From a virus, in the IMG/VR virus record IMGVR_UViG_3300046167_000060, positions 1 through 35,752 of that record: 35,752 nucleotides of DNA; one strand, given 5' to 3'. Numbering within the stretch: the stretch's first letter is position 1; every line of letters starts with the position of its first letter. The notes beneath the pieces are model-generated. The model saw only the letters and a program-made list of their open reading frames with translations, was not told the origin of the DNA and made no database searches. This document shows, piece after piece, positions 1 through 5,301 of this stretch. The translations under genes were made by a program, and so were the position numbers.

Positions 1-42
1 ACACACGCACACGCCGCAGTCACAGCCCCTCCCCCGGCCCAG

Positions 43-74
43 TTATCCACAGGTTATCAACAAAGTTATCCACA
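43..74 (+). promoter_or_regulatory. DnaA-box cluster (three boxes), putative replication origin element
   Basis: Three 9-mers lie in the same orientation: TTATCCACA at 43-51, TTATCAACA at 54-62 and TTATCCACA at 66-74. The first and third are perfect matches to the canonical strong DnaA box; the middle one differs at one position. Start-to-start spacing is 11 and 12 bp, about one helical turn, so the boxes lie on one face of the DNA. Host DnaA recruitment is inferred. The cluster lies inside the terminal repeat and next to the AT-rich right-end spacer when the ends are joined. Confidence 0.75.
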
Positions 75-82
75 GCTTAGTT

Positions 83-116
83 CCAAAACAGAACCTACTC
101 AGTACCAAAACAGAAC
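83..116 (+). repeat. Two 12-bp direct repeats, 22-bp period
   Basis: CCAAAACAGAAC occurs at 83-94 and again at 105-116, exactly 22 bp apart (two helical turns). The first copy with its flank also forms a small inverted repeat, GTTC-N7-GAAC. The arrangement looks like a pair of protein-binding sites next to the DnaA boxes. No binding protein can be named. Confidence 0.6.
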
Positions 117-214
117 TAACTAGGTGAGGTGTGAGTGTCTAGGTTGGACCCCATAGACACGCCACAGACATTCACCATATGAATAGATACTACGCAGCCA
201 TCACTGATAGTTAT

Positions 215-286
215 ACGTTACCGGTAACGTTTGAGGTAACACATTCCGTTACATGAGGTAACAAAGTAACACTGGTAACAGGTAAC
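215..286 (+). repeat. GGTAAC iteron cluster with 16-bp palindrome
   Basis: A perfect 16-bp palindrome, ACGTTACCGGTAACGT, lies at 215-230. Direct GGTAAC copies follow at 235-240, 257-262, 274-279 and 281-286. There is an AGTAAC variant at 265-270 and an inverted CGTTAC at 247-252. Six or more copies of one hexamer in 72 bp is iteron-like, as in replication origins or operators. The cluster is noncoding and sits about 140 bp from the DnaA boxes. Origin or operator function is inferred. Confidence 0.65.
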
Positions 287-768
287 AGTGCGGACATGGT
301 ACAGGCTAAGTGTTTGTTTTTGTTGATGTTTTTATTGTTGGTACGTACTTCGCAGTATCTCTAGCGTTCAACAAGGCGACGGGGAGCCACAATCCCGCGA
401 GGCGCAATCCTCTCAAGAACTAACCGGCATCGAACGCCCCCTAGCGGATACCCGCAACGGATCATGCAAGTAGTGTAAGGCCAACCACGCCATCAGTGGG
501 TTTTTAACGATGGGCTTCGCATGAGGTTATAGGTTAGCGAGGGCGTGCAGTTTAGGGGTATCTCTGAACCGTAAACGAACTAGCCAGAAAACCGACACAC
601 ACGGAAGCAGACGACTCACCCGAACCGTAGCGAGTCACAGCGTGTCAGCAATGGGCAGACAATCCGGAGCGACTACGATACGCAACGTTAAAGCTACGGC
701 AGAGGGTGGATCACTGAAGGGTATTCGCTGAGTATTCTTCACTGATTCACTAACGAGGGTTTGAAACA
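287..768. other. Long noncoding leader before the first early gene, content unrecognised
   Basis: I see no supported gene on either strand here. The stretch from about 365 looks more GC-rich and less A-rich than the early genes that follow. It contains short complementary segments, for example GACAC (594-598) with GTGTC (642-646) enclosing GACTC (612-616) with GAGTC (631-635). A weak stem with T-run lies at 483-505. No tRNA, tmRNA or known riboswitch was recognised. It could be the untranslated leader of the early transcript, a structured RNA or origin DNA. Confidence 0.5.
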
Positions 769-1200
769 ATGCAAACTTACAAAGAGCATTTAAAATGTCG
801 CCAATCGTACAAAGAACACGGAGATTGTGCGGTTCGAGCATTATCGAATTTGCTAGATTGCTCCTACGGTCTAGCACATAGAAAACTTGCAAAGTACGGT
901 AGAGAACACGGCAAGGGGTCGCCTTGGTATTCTATTCGACTGGCTACCAAAGAAATTTGCAAAATGAAAGATCGAACAGTGTCTTGGCACGGTCACCCTG
1001 AGTCCTGTGTTCAGGCGGCTAAGTTTATGGGTTATAACGTGCAAACTATTAACCAGTTTCAAAGATCACACCCGAAAGGTGTTTACTTGATAGCAATGCG
1101 CGGCCATGTGGCGGCAGTGGTGGATGGTGAGCTGATTGATTGGACCGCTACTTCATCGAGACGGCACAAAGTAACTGGACACATAAAACTGGAGAGCTAA
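769..1200 (+). CDS. Putative papain-like (C39-like) cysteine peptidase, early protein
   Basis: This 143-residue protein has the layout of small phage papain-fold proteins. A cysteine opens a helix (GDCAVRALSNLL, Cys20). A KGSPWY segment lies mid-protein. A late beta-strand has GHVAAVVDGELIDW, giving His113 and Asp119 or Asp124 as candidate partners. No signal peptide or membrane segment is visible. It is the first gene after the origin-like region, so it is probably expressed first and may act on host proteins. GAGGG upstream of ATG 769 serves as a somewhat distant ribosome-binding site. Family assignment rests on motif resemblance only; an inactive papain fold is also possible. Confidence 0.55.
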   Translation: MQTYKEHLKCRQSYKEHGDCAVRALSNLLDCSYGLAHRKLAKYGREHGKGSPWYSIRLATKEICKMKDRTVSWHGHPESCVQAAKFMGYNVQTINQFQRSHPKGVYLIAMRGHVAAVVDGELIDWTATSSRRHKVTGHIKLES

Positions 1201-1203
1201 ACA

Positions 1204-1530
1204 ATGACAGAAGGGCAGATGAAGGCAGAGATTGGAAAGATAAAAAACAGACTATACGCGCAGAAATTAGTGAATAGAGAGATTTTGCGACGTGTTGATA
1301 TGTTAACTGAAGACGTAAAAACATTAACTACGGCATTAATAGAACAAACAACGGAGAAACAAGACATGACAAACCAACCAACACACAACGAAGTAAACGC
1401 GACTCTTAAACTCATTAACGAGCGTATGGACTATCTCAGTAACGAGGTGGTAGATCGTTCCTATGACCAGCTTATGGAGCTAAACGAGCTGGGTGACATG
1501 CGTGAGTATTTAAAAGGTCTGGCCGCGTAA
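1204..1530 (+). CDS. Small hypothetical early protein with internal ribosome-binding module and start
   Basis: This 108-residue protein is not recognised. It is charged and largely helical, with heptad-like leucines in both halves. The repeated early-gene ribosome-binding module (AAACAACGGAGAAACA, 1346-1361) lies in frame inside it and is read as part of EQTTEKQD. It is followed by ATG 1366, whose product would start MTNQPTHNE. Two products are therefore likely: the 108-residue form and a 54-residue form (1366-1530). Just before the module, TAATAG stop codons exist in another frame, so the long form may be a readthrough fusion of two ancestral tiny genes. Confidence 0.6.
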   Translation: MTEGQMKAEIGKIKNRLYAQKLVNREILRRVDMLTEDVKTLTTALIEQTTEKQDMTNQPTHNEVNATLKLINERMDYLSNEVVDRSYDQLMELNELGDMREYLKGLAA

Positions 1531-1559
1531 GCGGCTCCACAAACAACGGAGAAACAGAT

Positions 1560-1694
1560 ATGACAAACCAACAAGCACACAACGCATATAAGAACAGACA
1601 GCCTAAGATAGTGAACGAGACAGATGAATTGGTTTATGGCCTTGCGCTGTTTGCTTTACAGATTGTTTTTATTTTCGCTATCTTTACCGCCTAA
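1560..1694 (+). CDS. Small single-pass membrane protein (44 aa)
   Basis: An open frame of 44 codons starts at ATG 1560, four bases after a perfect copy of the early ribosome-binding module (1541-1556). The N-terminus MTNQQAHNA closely resembles the start of the internal product of the preceding gene (MTNQPTHNE) at protein and DNA level. This suggests duplication of the leader and gene start. Residues about 25-43 form one hydrophobic helix (LVYGLALFALQIVFIFAIF), so it probably inserts in the host inner membrane. Function unknown. Confidence 0.6.
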   Translation: MTNQQAHNAYKNRQPKIVNETDELVYGLALFALQIVFIFAIFTA

Positions 1695-1717
1695 ACAAAC
1701 AACGGAGAAACAACACA

Positions 1718-1894
1718 ATGACGGACAAGTTTTATAGTGAAGTAATCGCAGATACCATCTGGTACGCGGAAAAATACAAGATGACATTTAAAGAGGCTTT
1801 GAACGATTGGGAAGGAGACGGACCAGATGGATCATGGGGATTAACTAATCAAGAAAAAGCCGATATTCTTGAGTGCTATCGCGAAACTAAATAA
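1718..1894 (+). CDS. Hypothetical early protein (58 aa)
   Basis: A 58-codon frame starts at ATG 1718, five bases after another exact ribosome-binding module (1697-1712). It ends in TAA at 1894, just as the next module begins. The product is soluble, acidic and rich in aromatics (TIWYAEKYKMTFKEALNDW). No domain is recognised. The tight fit between modules supports a real gene. Confidence 0.6.
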   Translation: MTDKFYSEVIADTIWYAEKYKMTFKEALNDWEGDGPDGSWGLTNQEKADILECYRETK

Positions 1895-1912
1895 ACAACG
1901 GAGAAACACGAC

Positions 1913-2140
1913 ATGACACAGCTTGAAAGAAACGTATCCAACAAAATCGCAACGCTTTTCAACACTGTTTTAGTTTGGGAAGACATGGCAAAAAATGCTT
2001 TAGAGGAAGGCAATATTAAACAACATCGTACGCACCAACGCATGGCTGATGACGCAGTAATGGAGCTAGACCAAGAGTTTGGTATTGAGTTACCACATAC
2101 TGTTCACGCCTACCGGCGCTGGTTCAAGCGCGAAGAATAA
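1913..2140 (+). CDS. Hypothetical early protein (75 aa)
   Basis: This 75-residue helical protein starts at ATG 1913, four bases after an exact ribosome-binding module (1893-1908). It has a hydrophobic helix-turn pattern (VSNKIATLFNTVLVWEDMAKNALEEG) and a basic C-terminus ending in RRWFKREE. No family is recognised. It belongs to the run of tiny early genes, typical of phage host-takeover regions. Confidence 0.6.
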   Translation: MTQLERNVSNKIATLFNTVLVWEDMAKNALEEGNIKQHRTHQRMADDAVMELDQEFGIELPHTVHAYRRWFKREE

Positions 2141-2213
2141 ACCCACTGATGAGCTTGTGAGACTCAAGCGAAACGCCGCGAGGCGTCTGGGTAAACAACG
2201 GAGAAACAAGACA

Positions 2214-2372
2214 ATGACATACGACGAAGCAATGGAAGGGTACGACGTATCAGCAAAGCAAGCTAAGGCGGAAGTGTTAGCGCATGGCGTAGACTGGGCT
2301 GAGTTTGTGGAAGAAGTGGGAAGCAAATCAGTTTACAAATCAAACGAAGTTTTAGAATGGTTGGGGTGGTAA
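2214..2372 (+). CDS. Hypothetical early protein (52 aa)
   Basis: The frame is open further upstream, but ATG 2214 is chosen because the exact ribosome-binding module (2193-2208) ends five bases before it. The upstream part overlaps the previous gene and reads as non-protein-like sequence. The product MTYDEAMEGYDVSAKQAKAE... is a small helical protein with a DVSAKQAKAEVLAHGVDW segment that could be a short helix-turn-helix. The family is not recognised. Confidence 0.6.
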   Translation: MTYDEAMEGYDVSAKQAKAEVLAHGVDWAEFVEEVGSKSVYKSNEVLEWLGW

Positions 2373-2373
2373 C

Positions 2374-3021
2374 ATGTTGAAATTATCAAAAGCTAGCAAG
2401 ATGCCGTGTCGGTCATGGTCACTGCAAGCGTTAGACACTTGCCCGGCATCAAAGAAACGCGACGGATCATTAGTCGATGCTTGCAAAGGATGCTACGCAA
2501 CAACTGGCAACTATCGATTCAAGAACGTCAAAGCGCCACGTGAGCATAACAGAGAGGACTGGAAGCGTTCGGAGTGGGTCGCTGATATGGTGGCAGAGTT
2601 AGACAACGATCGTTATTTCCGATGGTTTGACAGCGGAGACGTTTACGATCTGCGCCTAGCTCAAAAGATCTTGGAAGTGATGACCGCTACGTCATGGGTG
2701 AAGCATTGGTTACCGACGCGGATGTATAAGTTTACAAAGTTTCGCGACGTACTCTCACAGATGGAAGCATTGCCTAACGTTGTGATTCGTCGATCATCTG
2801 ACAGTATTACCGGCGAGACTATCGAAGGCGTTACAACGTCCACCATTGCGACACTTGACAGTGTGCCAGAAGGCGCGACAGTCTGTGAGGCATACACGCG
2901 AGCGGGTAAGTGTGGAACGTGTAGGGCTTGCTGGTCAAAAGATGTGGCAGTTGTGTGTTACATCGGGCATGGCAAGACAATGGAAAAGAATCAACGCAAC
3001 ATCATAGCGAGGGCTGCATAA
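2374..3021 (+). CDS. GP88-like phage protein
   Basis: This 215-residue protein opens LKLSKASKMPCRSWSLQAL and then has TCP...ACKGCYATTG, the signature I associate with the phage 'gene product 88' family of unknown function. Cysteines cluster in two places: Cys12, Cys23, Cys37 and Cys40 near the N-terminus, and a CGTCRACW group near residue 180. A metal or Fe-S site is plausible. The central RYFRWFDSGDVYD motif is strongly acidic and aromatic. It follows the 52-aa gene by one base and shares its stop-start bases (TAATG) with the next gene, so it is part of the early operon. The biochemical role is unknown. Confidence 0.65.
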   Translation: MLKLSKASKMPCRSWSLQALDTCPASKKRDGSLVDACKGCYATTGNYRFKNVKAPREHNREDWKRSEWVADMVAELDNDRYFRWFDSGDVYDLRLAQKILEVMTATSWVKHWLPTRMYKFTKFRDVLSQMEALPNVVIRRSSDSITGETIEGVTTSTIATLDSVPEGATVCEAYTRAGKCGTCRACWSKDVAVVCYIGHGKTMEKNQRNIIARAA

Positions 3022-3131
3022 TGGATTTTATATTATTAGCATCATTGGTTATTACTTTGTTTTTATTCGGGGCCATCGTTGGTCACGCTGTAGGCTACGA
3101 AAAAGGAAGAGACGAGGGGAGACGACGATGA
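3021..3131 (+). CDS. Tiny single-pass membrane protein (36 aa)
   Basis: ATG 3021 overlaps the preceding TAA (TAATG), a classic translational coupling, and the frame ends at 3131. The product is a hydrophobic helix (FILLASLVITLFLFGAIVGHA) followed by a short highly charged tail ending GRDEGRRR. It is probably an inner-membrane peptide with a cytoplasmic tail. Function unknown. A longer upstream start exists but would overlap the GP88-like gene by about 90 bases and is disfavoured. Confidence 0.5.
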   Translation: MDFILLASLVITLFLFGAIVGHAVGYEKGRDEGRRR

Positions 3132-3298
3132 ATCCAACAATTGTTGACATTGTAATTTTATTTAGTTTTGTGCCTGTATGGTACATCATCTTCAGCGTGT
3201 ACGAACGTTGGAACGATCCACGGGCAAGACGACGACGCAAGCGCAAGGCACGACACAAGAGGCGCATGAAAGAGCTGAACAAACAATGGAGAGTTTAA
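3128..3298 (+). CDS. Small membrane-anchored, Arg/Lys-rich protein (56 aa)
   Basis: ATG 3128 overlaps the previous TGA (ATGA). Residues 4-24 are hydrophobic (TIVDIVILFSFVPVWYIIFSV). The rest is extremely basic (ARRRRKRKARHKRRMKE). By the positive-inside rule the basic tail should face the cytoplasm and could bind nucleic acid. The function is unknown. It sits in a translationally coupled chain with the 36-aa membrane protein, so the two may act together. Confidence 0.5.
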   Translation: MNPTIVDIVILFSFVPVWYIIFSVYERWNDPRARRRRKRKARHKRRMKELNKQWRV

Positions 3299-3299
3299 A

Positions 3300-3524
3300 A
3301 TGAGAATCACTACAGCACATAGGTACTACGGCGGACCGGAAGGTGTAGGCAACAACGGTATTGTTATCGACACGGACAAGTTTTTGGTTGATGTCTACTT
3401 GACAAACAGATTTAAGCTATCAACGGCGTACATACCAGCGGATGAGTTTTGTGGTGCGGGTTACATCGCTTGGCTGGGATGGTTACATATTGAGATAACG
3501 ACACGTGAGGTATTAAAAGCGTGA
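3300..3524 (+). CDS. Hypothetical early protein (74 aa)
   Basis: The 74-residue product is soluble, with a mixed beta pattern (NNGIVIDTDKFLVDVYLTN). No family is recognised. It starts at ATG 3300, one base after the preceding stop, behind a degenerate copy of the early ribosome-binding module (AAACAATGGAG). Its stop overlaps the GTG start of the next gene, so it is translationally coupled to the sigma-region-4-like protein. Confidence 0.6.
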   Translation: MRITTAHRYYGGPEGVGNNGIVIDTDKFLVDVYLTNRFKLSTAYIPADEFCGAGYIAWLGWLHIEITTREVLKA

Positions 3525-3688
3525 CAAGTAAAAAGAAAGGTAAGCAGTATGATTACTTCATGACTCAGCAGCAGGTCGCTGATGCTATGGGTATCACACA
3601 GACGGACGTTAAAAGAATCGAGAGCAGGGCTATTGCAAAGCTCAAGCGGTCCGGTAAACTCGATAAATTCTTAGGAGCAAAGGAGTGA
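3521..3688 (+). CDS. Sigma70 region-4-like mini-protein (55 aa, helix-turn-helix)
   Basis: The frame starts at GTG 3521, overlapping the previous TGA (GTGA). Residues 15-50 read TQQQVADAMGITQTDVKRIE followed by SRAIAKLKRSGKLDKF. This matches the region 4.2 helix-turn-helix plan of sigma70 factors (Q-E-V-A...G-(V/I)-(T/S)...R-(V/I)-x-x-I-E-x-(R/K)-A-x-x-K-L). Only that domain is present: there is no region 2, so it cannot act alone as a sigma factor. It could bind promoter -35 DNA or the RNA polymerase beta flap and alter host promoter choice. A generic small HTH regulator is the alternative. Confidence 0.65.
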   Translation: MTSKKKGKQYDYFMTQQQVADAMGITQTDVKRIESRAIAKLKRSGKLDKFLGAKE

Positions 3689-3690
3689 AC

Positions 3691-3969
3691 ATGAAACAAC
3701 CAGAGAATGACCATACAAAGATGTTTGGCAACGACGGACCTATTGGTAACGACGCTGAGATTGTGGTGTACTACGAGCAACACGGACCGGCAGAACCAGT
3801 GTTACGAATACCGTTCTGGTACTACAAAGAGGAGCTGGGAATGTATGAACACTTTGAGGCGTCAGTACACCGAACAGCGAAGGCACTCAAGGAGTCATAC
3901 ACGTACTGGCCTGAAGGTTACATACACGTGCAGACAATTATCAATGACGAATATGTCAACATGATTTAG
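3691..3969 (+). CDS. Hypothetical early protein (92 aa)
   Basis: ATG 3691 is preceded at ideal distance by AAGGAG. A GTG two codons upstream is possible but less favoured. The product is acidic, aromatic-rich and probably a small alpha/beta protein (EIVVYYEQHGPAEPVLRIPF). No domain is recognised. Confidence 0.6.
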   Translation: MKQPENDHTKMFGNDGPIGNDAEIVVYYEQHGPAEPVLRIPFWYYKEELGMYEHFEASVHRTAKALKESYTYWPEGYIHVQTIINDEYVNMI

Positions 3970-3977
3970 GAGGAGAC

Positions 3978-4145
3978 ATGCACATGATTGGTATTCATAC
4001 AACATATATCATAGAGTTATACGACGACGTGTGGTCGCAGGTGTGGGCAATAGACTGTATTGAACAAGCGAAGCACTACGTTCACACAAAACGTGACAAT
4101 GGTAAACGATACAGAATTGTCAAGCATACAACGGAGGTTTTATGA
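3978..4145 (+). CDS. Hypothetical early protein (55 aa)
   Basis: ATG 3978 follows a strong AGGAGGAG ribosome-binding site. The 55-residue product (MHMIGIHTTYIIELYDDVW...) resembles small phage proteins with one beta-hairpin and a helix (DCIEQAKHYVH). No assigned function. Its stop overlaps the next ATG (TTATGA), so the two are coupled. Confidence 0.55.
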   Translation: MHMIGIHTTYIIELYDDVWSQVWAIDCIEQAKHYVHTKRDNGKRYRIVKHTTEVL

Positions 4146-4279
4146 ACAGTGAAAGAGAAAGCTGGGAAGTCTGGCACGACGACTACCAAGATTACTGGGA
4201 AGCAAAGGGAAATTACGCAGAGGAGTTTGAACAGGATGACATCGAAGAATATAAACGCTTGCGTGATGAAGAAAAGTAA
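4142..4279 (+). CDS. Acidic hypothetical protein (45 aa)
   Basis: ATG 4142 overlaps the preceding TGA and follows CGGAGG. The product is very acidic and tryptophan-rich (SWEVWHDDYQDYWEAKGNYA). Such small acidic proteins in phage early regions sometimes mimic DNA or inhibit host enzymes, but nothing here proves that. Confidence 0.5.
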   Translation: MNSERESWEVWHDDYQDYWEAKGNYAEEFEQDDIEEYKRLRDEEK

Positions 4280-4346
4280 TGTTAGACTCTATGCAGAAAG
4301 CATATAAGACCAACATTTTAATATTAACTTATAAGGTATTTATCCT

Positions 4347-4529
4347 ATGAGTATCTCTAAAGAGAGAAAGATTTCAGAGATTGTTGAACGGCAGCTAGAC
4401 TTGTTAACCATTACGGAAGCGTTAAACATAGCGGGTGGTTTCTTTTCTGAACTGTTAGAAGCAATGGACGACGGTGAGATTGACGAACTGTACACTGACA
4501 TGGGAGCTGGTAGACATGACATTCACTAA
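4347..4529 (+). CDS. Hypothetical protein upstream of primase (60 aa)
   Basis: The 60-residue helical, acidic protein (LDLLTITEALNIAGGFF, MDDGEIDELYTDM) has no recognised domain. A 67-base gap (4280-4346), AT-rich and holding TATAAG- and TAATAT-like sequences, precedes it. That is the first real gap in this arm and a possible promoter location, though I find no convincing -35. The gene overlaps the primase start by 14 bases. Confidence 0.55.
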   Translation: MSISKERKISEIVERQLDLLTITEALNIAGGFFSELLEAMDDGEIDELYTDMGAGRHDIH

Positions 4530-5301
4530 CACACACCAGCCTTGTCCTGACTGTGACAGCAGTGATGGGTTAGCGTATAACGAAGACGGCTCGACCAAGT
4601 GTTTTGTATGTGATATGTACACACCAGCCGCTAGGGTTAATAACGTCAGAGAGCTAGGTTCTATCAGCGATAAGCCTAAGCCGTCATTCACTCAGACTGA
4701 ACACCGTTTAATCACAGCGGAGTACCGTACTATCACCGACCGTTTAATCACAGGAACGACGGCGAAGAAGTACGCAGCCCTGAAGCAGGGAGACATCACA
4801 ACCTTTGGTTACTACAACCCTGACGATCCAACAAAGCCAGTGGCAGCGAAGGTTCGTAACCCTGACAAACGATTCAGTATCGTTGGTGATTGGAAGCAAG
4901 CAGGATTGTATGGACAGCATTTGTTTTCTGCGGGTGGTAAGTATGTAACCCTTGTTGAAGGTGAGTACGATGCGTTAGCGGCTTATCAAATGACAGGCTC
5001 AAAGTTTCCAGTAGTGTCCGTTCGCAACGGTGCGACTTCGGCGGCAAAGGACTGTCGCCTTTTTTATGATTGGCTGAACAGCTTCGAGAACATTGTTATA
5101 TGCTTCGATGCTGATGAGCCTGGACAGAAGGCATCAAAGGAATGTGCCGATCTGTTCGGTAACAAAGCAAGGATTGTTAAGCACGTCAACGGCTACAAGG
5201 ACGCGTGTGATTATCTTGTTAACAATCAAGCGGAAGCGTACACCAAAGTATTCTGGTCCTGCGCAACCGTACACACCCGAAGGTATCGTCGGTGCTGGTG
5301 A
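4516..5301 (+). CDS. DNA primase half of T7 gp4-type primase-helicase (frame broken)
   Basis: ATG 4516 is chosen because the protein there begins like T7-type primases, with a zinc ribbon (Cys10, Cys13, Cys29, Cys32). A longer upstream start would run through the previous gene. A TOPRIM domain follows, with Glu148/Glu150 in LVEGEYDALAAYQ and Asp198/Asp200 in ICFDADEPGQKA. Homology runs to residue 248 (VFWS), after which the frame gives 13 unrelated residues and stops. The helicase continues in the +1 frame. Removing one base near 5260 joins them into one protein of about 539 residues, close to T7 gp4 (566). A functional primase-only product is possible but not expected. Confidence 0.85.
   Translation: MTFTNTHQPCPDCDSSDGLAYNEDGSTKCFVCDMYTPAARVNNVRELGSISDKPKPSFTQTEHRLITAEYRTITDRLITGTTAKKYAALKQGDITTFGYYNPDDPTKPVAAKVRNPDKRFSIVGDWKQAGLYGQHLFSAGGKYVTLVEGEYDALAAYQMTGSKFPVVSVRNGATSAAKDCRLFYDWLNSFENIVICFDADEPGQKASKECADLFGNKARIVKHVNGYKDACDYLVNNQAEAYTKVFWSCATVHTRRYRRCW

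Larger units (their letters stand above)
1..146. repeat. Left copy of 146-bp direct terminal repeat
   Basis: These bases are identical to 35607-35752. This is seen directly. The repeat holds a C-rich tract (about 24-41), the DnaA-box cluster (43-74) and two 12-bp repeats (83-116). T7-like phages carry direct terminal repeats of about this size, used in concatemer processing. The alternative is an assembly overlap of a circular map. Either reading implies the genome is complete. Confidence 0.95.
1346..2208 (+). repeat. Five copies of a 16-base ribosome-binding module
   Basis: AAACAACGGAGAAACA occurs exactly at 1346-1361, 1541-1556, 1697-1712, 1893-1908 and 2193-2208, each 3-5 bases before an ATG (1366, 1560, 1718, 1913, 2214). 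It contains the CGGAG Shine-Dalgarno core. A degenerate form precedes 3300. Sequence identity far beyond the Shine-Dalgarno core points to duplication of gene units or to a shared regulatory RNA or protein site. Confidence 0.85.

Noticed and set aside
179-256. 25-codon frame starting ATG 179 across the palindrome and iterons
   Set aside because: No ribosome-binding site, and the sequence is explained by the GGTAAC repeat structure.
296-364. 22-codon hydrophobic leader-like peptide (MVQAKCLFLLMFLLLV...)
   Set aside because: Too short, no clear ribosome-binding site, and not followed by a gene it could regulate; T-rich DNA gives such frames by chance.
483-505. Stem (CCAC/GTGG) followed by five T
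   Set aside because: Only four clean base pairs plus a bulge and no gene ends nearby; too weak to call as a terminator.
635-892. 85-codon - strand frame
   Set aside because: Antisense to the first early gene, with no family-like sequence or promoter.
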